Source: Citrobacter sp. FP75
Lineage (GTDB): Bacteria > Pseudomonadota > Gammaproteobacteria > Enterobacterales > Enterobacteriaceae
DNA length: 64,000 nucleotides
Direction: 5' to 3'
Assembly: GCF_018342065.1 (NCBI RefSeq)
Contig: NZ_JAFDOE010000007.1
Coordinates: 162,430-226,429, forward strand
Shown one piece after another: positions 16,432-24,935 of the stretch (position 1 is its first letter; each line of letters begins with the position of its first letter). The position numbers and the translations under genes are program-made. The notes beneath the pieces are model-generated. The model was not told the DNA's origin and did no database searches. It saw only the letters and a list, made by a program, of their open reading frames with translations.

Positions 16432-18519
16432 ATGCGTTTAAAACCTGTTGCCTCTGTCGTTCTGTCCTGTCTTGGATTCAGCTGTACTTATGCTTTCGCC
16501 GACGACGTGATGGTCGTGACCGCTTCTGGTTACGAAAAAAAGATCACCAACGCCGCCGCCAGCGTTTCTGTTATTTCTCAACAAGAATTACAAACCAATA
16601 AATATAATGACCTGGGTGAAGCCCTGCGCTCTGTAGAAGGGGTGGATGTTGAAAGCAGCACCGGTAAAACCGGCGGTCTGGAGGTCAGCATTCGCGGCAT
16701 GCCCGCCAGCTATACCCTGATTCTGATAGACGGTATTCGTCAAAATGGCAGCAGTGACGTGACGCCAAACGGCTTCTCTGCAATGAACACCAGCTTTATG
16801 CCTCCTCTGGCAGCCATCGATCATATTGAAGTGATTCGCGGCCCCATGTCGACGCTATACGGTTCTGATGCTATCGGCGGTGTCGTTAACATCATAACCA
16901 AAAGAAGTACGGACAAATGGAGCACGTCCATCAATACCGGTGTTAACCTACAAGAAAGCAATAAATGGGGTAACAGCACGGTTGCCAATTTTTGGTCAAG
17001 CGGTCCTTTAATCGCCGGCGTGCTGGACATGCAGGTGCGCGGAAGCACCACACAGCGACAAGGTTCCAGCGTCACCTCCCTGAGCGATACCACGTCGACG
17101 CGCGTGCCTTATCCAACGGAATCAGAAAACTACAACATCGGTACCCGTCTGGACTGGAAAACCGGTGAAAGTAATACGCTCTGGCTGGATCTCGACTCCG
17201 CAAGACAGCGCTACGATAATGGCGACGGGCAACTTGGTAACCTGACCGGGGGATACGATAAAACCCTGCGCTATGAGCGCAACAAGGTCACGCTGGGTCA
17301 CGATACCGCATTAACATTCGGCACCTGGAAATCATCCGTGGGCTGGAATGAAACCGAGAACAAAGGCCGCCAGTTGGTCTCCTCTGCCCTTACGCCTGAA
17401 AATGCAGGCCGGGCCGGTGACGCTCGTGAACTGAAAAATACCAACGTCATTCTGGACTCGATACTGCTGACGCCATTGGGCGATTCACATCTGCTTACCC
17501 TCGGCGGAGAATACTGGGATGCCCGCATGAAGGACGGCGTGGTGCTGGCCAATACCGGCGAAACATTCCACCAGAAAACATGGGCGACCTACGCGGAAGA
17601 TGAATGGCACATTCTCGATTCGCTGACATTAACCGCAGGTACACGCTACGAGCATAATGATGTCTTTGGCGGACACCTCAGCCCACGAGCCTACATGGTC
17701 TGGGACGTCTCCGAAGAGTGGACCCTGAAAGGCGGCGTTACAACCGGATACAAAGCCCCGTCACTTAGCCAGTTACACAACGGCATCAGCGGCGTTACCG
17801 CCCAGGGAACCGTCAATACGGTCGGCAACCCTGATCTTAAGCCAGAAGAAAGCACCAGCTATGAAACCGGGCTGTACTATGAGAACGATGCAGGGCTGAA
17901 CGCCAACGTTACCGGCTTTTATACCGAATACAAAAATAAAATTGTCTCGTACTCTATCGATGATAATACCAACAGCTATACCAACAGCGGCAAGGCAAGA
18001 ACGGACGGTGTTGAATTCGCCAGTACCTTCCCTCTTTGGTCCGACGTACTGAGTTTGTCGCTCAACTACACCTACACGCAGAGCAAGCAAAAGGATGGTG
18101 AGAACAAAGGCGCACCGTTGAGCTACACCCCCAAACATATGGCTAACGCCCGTTTGAACTGGCAGGCAACCGAAGATATGAACGCCTGGCTGAGCGCACG
18201 CTATCGTGGTAAAGCCCCACGCTTTACCGAAAATTATGACAATCTCAGTGCAGTACAAAAGGCGGTGTATGATGATAAAGGGGCAAATTTAAAAGCCTGG
18301 ACCGTTCTGGATATGGGAATGTCCTATAAATTGACCAAAGAACTGACGTTGAATACAGCCGTGAATAACGTCCTGGATAAAGACTTTAGCGACGTCACCC
18401 TGTATCAGGTAGGCCGCAGCAGCACCTACGCGGGTGACTATTACCAGACAGCTCAATCTACGACCGGATACGTTAACCCGGGTCGCAACTACTGGGTTTC
18501 GTTAAACTACCAGTTCTAA
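16432..18519 (+). CDS. TonB-dependent outer-membrane receptor (Cir/FepA-like)
   Basis: 695-residue precursor. A signal peptide ends near TYAFA, then the TonB box DDVMVVTASG, the plug domain (about residues 40-160, with VSIRGMPASYTLILIDGIRQ-like core and PMSTLYGSDAIGGVVNI), and a 22-strand barrel ending in the typical aromatic YWVSLNYQF. The ATG at 16432 is preferred to a TTG two codons earlier because AAGGAAG precedes it at 7 nt. The Fur box indicates a ferric siderophore or a related metal complex as ligand. It diverges from the family 5 ABC importer, which may carry the ligand across the inner membrane. No esterase or reductase gene is visible nearby. Confidence 0.9.
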   Translation: MRLKPVASVVLSCLGFSCTYAFADDVMVVTASGYEKKITNAAASVSVISQQELQTNKYNDLGEALRSVEGVDVESSTGKTGGLEVSIRGMPASYTLILIDGIRQNGSSDVTPNGFSAMNTSFMPPLAAIDHIEVIRGPMSTLYGSDAIGGVVNIITKRSTDKWSTSINTGVNLQESNKWGNSTVANFWSSGPLIAGVLDMQVRGSTTQRQGSSVTSLSDTTSTRVPYPTESENYNIGTRLDWKTGESNTLWLDLDSARQRYDNGDGQLGNLTGGYDKTLRYERNKVTLGHDTALTFGTWKSSVGWNETENKGRQLVSSALTPENAGRAGDARELKNTNVILDSILLTPLGDSHLLTLGGEYWDARMKDGVVLANTGETFHQKTWATYAEDEWHILDSLTLTAGTRYEHNDVFGGHLSPRAYMVWDVSEEWTLKGGVTTGYKAPSLSQLHNGISGVTAQGTVNTVGNPDLKPEESTSYETGLYYENDAGLNANVTGFYTEYKNKIVSYSIDDNTNSYTNSGKARTDGVEFASTFPLWSDVLSLSLNYTYTQSKQKDGENKGAPLSYTPKHMANARLNWQATEDMNAWLSARYRGKAPRFTENYDNLSAVQKAVYDDKGANLKAWTVLDMGMSYKLTKELTLNTAVNNVLDKDFSDVTLYQVGRSSTYAGDYYQTAQSTTGYVNPGRNYWVSLNYQF

Positions 18520-18536
18520 TTGGCTTCACGTTTACC

Positions 18537-18566
18537 GGTCGGGCTATTATACGCCCGGCCTCTTCC
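18537..18566 (+). terminator. Terminator of the TonB receptor gene
   Basis: GGTCGGGC (18537-18544) pairs with GCCCGGCC (18553-18560), followed by TCTTCCT. The T tract is weak. The 310 bp from 18520 to 18833 hold nothing else I can support. Confidence 0.5.
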
Positions 18567-18833
18567 TGATATTGCCATAACACTCGCTGTAGAAATACAT
18601 AAGGCACAGAAACATTCATTATTGGCTGACAGCAATGTTGATATTAATAAAATGCTGGCATTCTGCAAAATCAGCTTACAAAACGCCTACAAACATCGCA
18701 TTAACTTATTACAAAAATAAATATTCACTAAACAACCAGCATTACTCACCCAGTATTAATTACTGGTCGGATATGCCCCACGGGCAATAAATAGGAATAT
18801 TAATCCCCTTACTATCAAACCCAAACGGTTAAA

Positions 18834-19124
18834 ATGAAAAAATTAATGATTGCCTTTATTGCTGCCACAGCAATATCAGGCTGTGCACAGCAAACCTTTA
18901 AAATTAATAATGGCATTGCTGTAAAACCTACGAATGAAACCAAACAAACATTTTTTGTACACGGAATCGGTCAATCGCAAACTATCGATGCTGCGCTTGT
19001 TTGTGGCGGTGCAGATAAAGTCATTCGTACCGAAGTACAGGAATCAGGCATGGATGTTTTCTTGCGTATTATAACGATTGGTATCTACACCCCCCGAGAA
19101 GCCAGAGTCTACTGCGCGAAATGA
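18834..19124 (+). CDS. bor: Bor/Iss-family lipoprotein
   Basis: 96-residue lipoprotein: signal peptide with lipobox ISGC, then AQQTF, a middle FFVHGIGQSQTIDAALVCGG and the end GIYTPREARVYCAK. This is the Bor family of phage lambda (Iss in virulence plasmids), outer-membrane lipoproteins linked to serum survival. In lambda it is a moron gene; here it stands alone between the receptor and the EAL gene, possibly a leftover of an earlier phage. Confidence 0.88.
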   Translation: MKKLMIAFIAATAISGCAQQTFKINNGIAVKPTNETKQTFFVHGIGQSQTIDAALVCGGADKVIRTEVQESGMDVFLRIITIGIYTPREARVYCAK

Positions 19125-19281
19125 TCTACTCCGCAGGTGTTCTGTGAACGCCTGCTGGTTTTTATTGACCACTACAAAAATAACGCTATAGCCATAGCTA
19201 TTTCCAACTCTGTCTACCATTATTTCTGTATAAGGCGACCTGGCCAGGAAATTCCCACTCTTTTCGCCACAGGACAAAATC

Positions 19282-20805
19282 ATGCGCAGTACACTTCTTC
19301 CAATAATCGTTGCTGTGTGCCTTTCTCTTGCCGGCGTTTCTATTCTGAGCCTACAGCTATGGTATTCATCAAACGCCGACAGCCTTGCTGGGGCTAAGTA
19401 TGCAGAAAAAAATATAAATCGGATCCTCGATGAAGCTTCACTGGCAACCCGAACCGCTATGGATATCGTGATTGAGGGATGCAATCTGGAAGAACAATAT
19501 CAGCTCGGTACTGAAGCTGCTCTGAAGCCTCATTTGCGAACTATTATCATAATCAAGAGAGGCACGGTATGGTGTTCATCGCTGCCAGGTAATCGCGTGT
19601 TGTTAAACCACGTTCCCAGTATGTCTGATACAAACCTACTCCTTGTGCCTGCAAAAGACTCCGCCAATGAACTACCGTTACTGTTATACCAGACAAATTT
19701 TGTGGCAAGCCGCATTTTAGTCACCATTAGCGATCAGCACATTCGGGATGCATTGAATGTTCCATTGAAAGGAGTAACTTATTCTTTACAAGTCGGTGAG
19801 AGTGTCATCGGTACGTCTGGTGATGTGACGACAATAAACGCCAGCAGACAACTTGCCGGGCGGATCGAGTCTACGAAATATCGTTACAGTATAATCTACA
19901 ATCAGCCACCGTTATTTAGTCTAGCCAGAATTGTCACTAAAGGTTCGGGCATACTGATTTTCATCCTGCTAATATCCTGTGTAACTGCCTACTTTCTTGA
20001 TATTTATTTCAAAAAAAATGACACACCTGAAGAAACTCTGCGTAGAGCAATTATAGCTGGCGAAATCGTTCCATTTTACCAAATGATTGTAAATGGCAGA
20101 GACGGGACACTACGTGGCGTTGAAGTATTGGCAAGATGGAAGCACCCGAGGGCAGGATATATCTCCCCCGCATCCTTTATTCCTGTTGCCGAGAAGTCGG
20201 GTCTTATCATACCGCTAACCCAGAGCCTGATGATGCAAGTTGTTAAAAATATGAATACCATTTCCAGCAAGTTACCGGAAGGATTTCATATTGGGATTAA
20301 CTATAGCGCATCCCATATCATCTCTCCCACATTCGTGGAAGAATGTCTGAAATACAGAGATAGTTTCAACCGCAGTGATTTACATTTAGTCATCGAAGTC
20401 ACCGAACGAGAACCCTTACATGTCGATGAGAATCTTGTCCGGAGACTAAATACACTGCATGAGAACGGCTTTGTTATAGCGCTTGATGATTTTGGCACAG
20501 GCTATTCGGGGCTTTCTTATCTTCATGATTTACACATCGATTATATTAAAATTGACCAGAGTTTTATCGGCCGAGTCAATGCAGATCCTGATTCAACCAG
20601 AATTTTAGATTGTGTGCTGGATCTGGCCCGCAAACTATCTTTGAGCATTGTTGCAGAGGGTGTCGAAACGCAGGAGCAACTCGACTATCTGAACAAAAAT
20701 AATATCACGTTACTACAGGGATACTATTTCTATAAGCCTGTCACTTTCACAGAGCTGATAATGATTCTGTTGTCCAAACCCAGAGTAAAAGTTGTCGTTG
20801 GGTGA
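19282..20805 (+). CDS. CSS-motif EAL-domain c-di-GMP phosphodiesterase
   Basis: 507 residues. An N-terminal membrane helix, a periplasmic CSS domain with the motif WCSSLPGN near residue 98, a second helix near residues 220-240, then a cytoplasmic EAL domain. The EAL signature reads EVLARW, and DDFGTGYSGLSYL, IKIDQSF and AEGVET are intact, so it should cleave c-di-GMP to pGpG. This is the redox-sensing PdeC/PdeB class of E. coli; which orthologue it is cannot be told. AGGA precedes the ATG. Convergent with the GGDEF-EAL gene. Confidence 0.9.
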   Translation: MRSTLLPIIVAVCLSLAGVSILSLQLWYSSNADSLAGAKYAEKNINRILDEASLATRTAMDIVIEGCNLEEQYQLGTEAALKPHLRTIIIIKRGTVWCSSLPGNRVLLNHVPSMSDTNLLLVPAKDSANELPLLLYQTNFVASRILVTISDQHIRDALNVPLKGVTYSLQVGESVIGTSGDVTTINASRQLAGRIESTKYRYSIIYNQPPLFSLARIVTKGSGILIFILLISCVTAYFLDIYFKKNDTPEETLRRAIIAGEIVPFYQMIVNGRDGTLRGVEVLARWKHPRAGYISPASFIPVAEKSGLIIPLTQSLMMQVVKNMNTISSKLPEGFHIGINYSASHIISPTFVEECLKYRDSFNRSDLHLVIEVTEREPLHVDENLVRRLNTLHENGFVIALDDFGTGYSGLSYLHDLHIDYIKIDQSFIGRVNADPDSTRILDCVLDLARKLSLSIVAEGVETQEQLDYLNKNNITLLQGYYFYKPVTFTELIMILLSKPRVKVVVG

Positions 20806-20879
20806 ACACGCTACGACGATTTGTAGTGGTCAACTAAAACTGCTGCCCTGAATCCACGGGCAGAAGGATTGTTCGCAAT

Positions 20880-22808
20880 TTAACCGTTTCTGATTTCCCC
20901 ATCGACACAAGGCTGAGGTTTACCAAACAGATATCCTTGTGCGAAATCGCAGCCCAGTGCCCGAAGACTTTCCAGCTGTTCCTGCGTTTCAACACCTTCT
21001 GCAACAGCCTTCATATTGAGGGATTTCGCCATGCCAGTGATGAGTTTGATGATATTAAGAGCGTCTTCCTGTGTAGATATTGAATGTACAAAGGACTTGT
21101 CTATTTTTATTTTATCAAAGGCAAGTCTACTCAGTCGCGAAAGAGAAGAGTATCCAGTACCAAAATCATCGATGGAGATTTTCACACCCAGGGCTCTGAG
21201 CTTATTAAGTGTATTCATCGGCGTAGTGCTCTCAGTAAAGAGAGAGGATTCAGTCACTTCCAGCTCAAGACGGTCAGGCGGAAGTTCTGTTTCTTTCAGA
21301 ATGGACAACACTATCCCCGCAAAGGCTTTGCTGCTTAGCTGGACAGGAGAGACATTTACTGAAATTTTAGCCGGAACAGCCCAGGAGGCCGCTTCCCTGC
21401 AGGCAATTTCAAGCACAGATTTCCCCATCTCGTTAATCATTCCTGTTTTTTCAGCAACAGGAATAAAACTATCCGGCGACAGGAGGCCCTTGAGAGGATG
21501 TATCCAACGAATAAGAGCCTCATAGCTGTAAATTTCCTGGCTAAAAGAATCTACAATGGGCTGATAATAAACAACGAATTCTTTATTCACTAATGCCATT
21601 GCCATATCATGTTCAAGGGTTCGGCTTTCTTGCAGCTTTTCTAACATTCGTTGCCGGAAGACTTTTATCTTACCTGAGCCTTCATTTTTGGCTTCATAAA
21701 GTGCCAGATCGGCAAATTTATAAAGATAGTCGGAGCGGCGTTCAGTTTCTGAGATAACAATGCCGACACAGGTAGTGATATTTACAATCGTATTATAAAT
21801 AGTGTAGGGCTGGTTGATAAATTCACATATTTTTTGAGCTCGTGAAACAGCACGCCCCTCAGTCAGGCCGCTCGAGATAAACGCAAACTCATCCCCACCT
21901 AAGCGATAAAGGGTATCTGAGGCAAGGCTCATCGAAATCAGGCGGTGGGAGATCTGGCGTAATAACATATCACCGGCATCATGACCATACGTATCATTTA
22001 CCTCCTTGAATCGGTCTAAATCAAACAACATCACAGTCACAGAATTGTTATTCTTTTCAGCCACTTCGATTGTTTTATTTAAACTTCCCCAGAAAAAATG
22101 GCGATTATTCATCTCAGTAAGAGAGTCATGGTAGACGTCATATTCCAGCTTTGCATTCTGGATTTGCAGTTTTTCTTTAGAATTCTGCAGTTCTTCAGCA
22201 AGGCTCTTAACCTGAAGATGCCCTCTCAGAATGTTTCTGTTCTGATAGATTATCAGCACGCCCAGAATCGCACTCAATATTATCAGCAGTACAGACGTCG
22301 CCGAATAAATATAGTACAGAGTTTGAATTTTGAGGTTGGCATTATTAATCGAGTTAACATCTTTGTTTAACGCACCGGATGAAAAACGGCCTAACGGCGC
22401 ATCCAACTCATGCATTACTTTCAGATATGTCTGGAGTTCTGAGCGGTTCATTTTCTCGAGATTAACATCCAGATAATTAAGGGTGTTTTCAAGTTTTACC
22501 GCCAACTCACGATGCATTTTATTACCTTCTATATAGTGCCCCAAATCACCTTCTTTTATCAAATCACTCTGGCTGAGCATAATATCGAGACGCAGGCGTA
22601 CGTCATCGAGCTTAATCGTATTATCGATGGTGTAAAGACCAAGCCATGATTCGAATCGGTAATACTCTGATACCATTTGTGCGGCAGACCATGAATCGGT
22701 GTATTGCGTCAACTTCTGTAACTCTTGTTGCCTTTCATGCACAAGGAAAGATATATACCCGGTAGATATGAAAAGGAAAAATATGATGCCAGCCAGTATT
22801 CTGTTCAT
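20880..22808 (-). CDS. Membrane GGDEF-EAL dual-domain c-di-GMP enzyme
   Basis: 642 residues. An N-terminal helix, a periplasmic helical sensor of about 140 residues, a second helix near 170-190, a coiled-coil-like linker, GGDEF domain (RLGGDEF intact) and EAL domain (YEALIRW, DDFGTGYSSLSRLS, AEGVETQ). Both active sites look intact, so it could make or degrade c-di-GMP depending on the signal. The inhibitory RxxD is not present before GGDEF (ASDTLY). It is 17 bp downstream of a secreted protein gene and forms an operon with it. Confidence 0.9.
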   Translation of the reverse strand: MNRILAGIIFFLFISTGYISFLVHERQQELQKLTQYTDSWSAAQMVSEYYRFESWLGLYTIDNTIKLDDVRLRLDIMLSQSDLIKEGDLGHYIEGNKMHRELAVKLENTLNYLDVNLEKMNRSELQTYLKVMHELDAPLGRFSSGALNKDVNSINNANLKIQTLYYIYSATSVLLIILSAILGVLIIYQNRNILRGHLQVKSLAEELQNSKEKLQIQNAKLEYDVYHDSLTEMNNRHFFWGSLNKTIEVAEKNNNSVTVMLFDLDRFKEVNDTYGHDAGDMLLRQISHRLISMSLASDTLYRLGGDEFAFISSGLTEGRAVSRAQKICEFINQPYTIYNTIVNITTCVGIVISETERRSDYLYKFADLALYEAKNEGSGKIKVFRQRMLEKLQESRTLEHDMAMALVNKEFVVYYQPIVDSFSQEIYSYEALIRWIHPLKGLLSPDSFIPVAEKTGMINEMGKSVLEIACREAASWAVPAKISVNVSPVQLSSKAFAGIVLSILKETELPPDRLELEVTESSLFTESTTPMNTLNKLRALGVKISIDDFGTGYSSLSRLSRLAFDKIKIDKSFVHSISTQEDALNIIKLITGMAKSLNMKAVAEGVETQEQLESLRALGCDFAQGYLFGKPQPCVDGEIRNG

Positions 22809-22825
22809 GATATTCCTCTGAACGC

Positions 22826-23320
22826 CTACTCAATATCCATTTTACTGACCTGCCATGCTGACCTTGAATAATAAATCTGATTATTCAGTTCAGGTATGCT
22901 GTCATAGGGATACACAATAAATAACGGACCTTTATCACGGATGCGCATATATTCTCCGTTGATTTTTAAAGCAAGGATAACATTGTATTTCTTAAAATCA
23001 CTGAGAGGGATAACGGTGGTGTAGTCATTGAGCGCAGTGACCTTTACAAGAGTACCGCTCGCCCCAACATAATCCATGAGCTTTTGCAGGGAAATACCCG
23101 TAAATGTAGTGCGGCCATTATACCAGGGAGAGGTCGTCTGGAAACTTACCATGCCCAGTTTCTCAAGGCTGGCGATATCAAAAACAGCTTTCCCGTCTTG
23201 ATTTGTATTTTCTATATTACCAGACAGTGTTAAAAGGACTTTACCAACAGGTTTGGAAAGCTCACCAGCCCAGACCTGGGTGGAGACTACAAAGCTTAAC
23301 AACATGACAATTAAACGCAT
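22826..23320 (-). CDS. Periplasmic protein of the molybdopterin-binding-like (SUOX fold) group, partner of the GGDEF-EAL protein
   Basis: 164-residue precursor with a signal peptide ending at VWAGE. The rest resembles small periplasmic proteins annotated as oxidoreductases with a molybdopterin-binding-like fold (TFTGISLQKLMDYVGA, KITALNDYTTVIPLSDF-like, SRSAWQVSKMDIE). The cofactor-binding Cys of true oxidoreductases is not seen, so it may be a ligand sensor. Being first in an operon with a membrane GGDEF-EAL protein, it probably feeds its periplasmic signal to it. That pairing is common in gamma-proteobacteria as I recall. Confidence 0.75.
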   Translation of the reverse strand: MRLIVMLLSFVVSTQVWAGELSKPVGKVLLTLSGNIENTNQDGKAVFDIASLEKLGMVSFQTTSPWYNGRTTFTGISLQKLMDYVGASGTLVKVTALNDYTTVIPLSDFKKYNVILALKINGEYMRIRDKGPLFIVYPYDSIPELNNQIYYSRSAWQVSKMDIE

Positions 23321-23629
23321 TCTAACCTCACCTGTCTACCGGATGTAAAAGAATTATAATTTAGATATCATGCTATTTATATATGCTGACCAGGTATTAT
23401 TGATGCCATAAGCTCACTCACAACTTAACCCAATAAAATCAATGAGTTAGTTAAAATATATTTTTTAATAATGATTAAGAAAGGTCTATACTGTTATTTA
23501 AGCACGCTAGATTTTGGTGTGTCTGCGCAGAAAAAACCATCTGTTTAGTCAACGCAAAATAAACACTTACAAATATAAAGGTTTATTTTTTGCGCATCTA
23601 CAGATGCATTGTTGTTTTTCCGGCGGATC

Positions 23630-23670
23630 GCTCATACCTTTGACGATCAGGTCAGCCGCTTCAACCCATT
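23630..23670 (-). pseudogene. Short icd 3'-end relic (older attachment scar)
   Basis: On the minus strand this reads [11 protein letters not shown], the same residues as the icd fragment at 26818-26982, but with several synonymous base changes (GACCTGATCGTC against GATTTAATTGTT) and a 5-bp deletion just before. The stretch is short, but identity of reading frame, orientation and sequence to the other fragment makes chance unlikely. It marks the left end of an icd-targeting element that has decayed. Confidence 0.7.
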
Positions 23671-23770
23671 GAACTCACAGCACATAGCAACCCTAAAGAC
23701 GGTAGCTCACCGTCATGGGGGCGGAGTCTCGTGTCAACCAAAAATCCTCTAAAAACCAGCCTGTTGCGTC

Positions 23771-23830
23771 GTTTTTTATGCCTGTTTTCTGAGTGGGGAA
23801 GCTCCGGGAAATTACTGGGGAGAAACACCG
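23771..23830. repeat. Repeat A (pairs with repeat B at 31303)
   Basis: About 60 bp beginning GTTTTTTATGCCTG and ending AATTACTGGGGAGAAACACC. It matches 31303-31362 at roughly 45 positions. Neither copy lies in a gene. They may be attachment-side sequences carried by related elements. Confidence 0.5.
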
Positions 23831-23885
23831 CCAGGACTATTGAATTTGCCAGACAATATAGCGGCTGTGTAGTCGATGATGAAAA

Positions 23886-23916
23886 ACCAGGTGCCTGCTG
23901 ACATCAGTCAGGCACC
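23886..23916 (-). terminator. Hairpin terminator, minus strand
   Basis: GGTGCCTG (23890-23897) pairs with CAGGCACC (23909-23916); on the minus strand it is followed by TGGTTTTT. It may end transcription coming from the phage-like stub at 24.2 kb. Confidence 0.6.
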
Positions 23917-24111
23917 CGTAATCACACAGCAGTGCATATTGGATACGCTATATCCGTAGCGAGTGGGTAAATTTATAGTCATTACAAAGACGGTTGTCAT
24001 TAAATCTTTGTGATTGATATCTAATATTTTTAACTAAAATATTAGATATCATGAGTGGTTAATTAAACACCAAACAAGCATAATTATCCTTTCCCATGGA
24101 TGTGTTTCTAT

Positions 24112-24231
24112 CTACATAACCGGGCAATCATCAAATTCTGAGTTCCTTGCATCATTGATGATGTACGTGATCACCCCAAAGGAATTGTAACCATCACTGT
24201 CTTCTGGCCCCCCCTCCTCCTGTTCTCCAGA
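24112..24231 (-). pseudogene. C-terminal stub of a phage gene
   Basis: An open stretch of 39 codons with no start codon reads SGEQEEGGPEDSDGYNSFG, then VITYIINDARNSEFDDCPVM and a stop. A stop codon closes the frame just upstream. A second copy of the last 17 codons is at 31668-31722 on the same strand. It looks like the tail end of a phage structural or accessory gene; I cannot name the parent protein. Confidence 0.55.
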
Positions 24232-24266
24232 TTAATCAGGTGTGGTTGATGATAAGTTCGGTAACC

Positions 24267-24377
24267 TTACTCATTTCCTGGACAAATCGCTGTGTAGTGA
24301 CAGTCTTCCGGGCCATTCGGTTCTCGCTGTATAGAAGCATGCAAGGCCATTTCAATATCGCTACGTCGTGGCATCAT
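24267..24377 (-). CDS. Small hypothetical protein divergent from dinI-like gene
   Basis: 36 residues (MMPRRSDIEMALHASIQREP, ending HYTAICPGNE). AGAGGGG precedes the ATG at 24377 by 4 nt, a strong ribosome site. It is divergent from the DinI-like gene, and both starts flank the LexA box, so it may also be SOS-controlled. No family recognised. Confidence 0.5.
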   Translation of the reverse strand: MMPRRSDIEMALHASIQREPNGPEDCHYTAICPGNE

Positions 24378-24415
24378 TAGACCCCTCTTGAATATCGGAT
24401 AAAAACACAGTATAA

Positions 24416-24435
24416 AGCTGTATATCCATCCAGTA
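24416..24435 (+). promoter_or_regulatory. LexA (SOS) box of the DinI-like gene
   Basis: AGCTGTATATCCATCCAGTA has the CTGT-N8-(A/C)CAG form of the LexA operator with one imperfect position. It lies 17 bp before the DinI-like start codon and also within the divergent promoter region. Confidence 0.7.
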
Positions 24436-24451
24436 GAAAAGGCAATAAGCA

Positions 24452-24694
24452 ATGTTCGTAGAACTCGTTTATGACAAAAGGAATTTTGATGGTCTACCCG
24501 ATGCAAAAGAGATCATTCTGGGCGAATTGAGTAAGAGGGTTCACCGGATCTTCCCCGATGCTGATGTTCGGGTTAAACCGATGATGACACTGCCGGCGAT
24601 AAACACTGACGCCAGCAAGCATGAGAAAGAGCAGATCAGCCGAACGGTTCAGGAAATGTTTGAAGAGGCTGATATGTGGCTTGTTTCAGATTAA
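24452..24694 (+). CDS. DinI-like family protein (MsgA type)
   Basis: 80 residues of the DinI family (start MFVELVYDKRN, end EEADMWLVSD). DinI modulates RecA filaments in the SOS response; prophages and the Salmonella msgA locus carry relatives. AGGCAATAAGC precedes the ATG. The LexA box just upstream supports damage control. A broken copy is at 31723-31858. Salmonella msgA lies in the same general area near icd, so this could be a chromosomal gene rather than a phage one. Confidence 0.87.
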   Translation: MFVELVYDKRNFDGLPDAKEIILGELSKRVHRIFPDADVRVKPMMTLPAINTDASKHEKEQISRTVQEMFEEADMWLVSD

Positions 24695-24935
24695 ACACAC
24701 TAATTCATCACACTGGATAAGTACAATCTACCGCGACTGGCAATCATTCAATACTCGCACTATCGAACGTTCGCCAGTCTGCCGCAACCATGCCCTTGCA
24801 TGCTGTGTGGTTGCGCCCCCCCATTCTCACAGGCTTAATTGCTATGGTTATCGAGGAGATATGATAATCCACTATTCTTTGGGATCTCCATACCTCTGTA
24901 AAAAGACCACTGGTTATAAGTGGCCTTTAGTTATA

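Larger units (their letters stand above)
23321..24111. other. Gene-free stretch between chromosome and remnant island
   Basis: About 800 bp without a convincing gene. It holds the short icd relic, the 60-bp repeat A (23771-23830) and a strong hairpin at 23890-23916. The A+T content is high around 23340-23600, and no tRNA or complete ORF is visible. Confidence 0.6.

Noticed and set aside
18520..18720. 66-codon frame after the TonB receptor
   Set aside because: No ribosome site or similarity, begins at the receptor stop and overlaps its terminator.
20820..20865. TGTAGTGGTCAACTAAAACTG resembling an IS3-type end, plus a CTGCCC/GGGCAG stem
   Set aside because: No transposase or second end nearby, so not enough for an insertion sequence.
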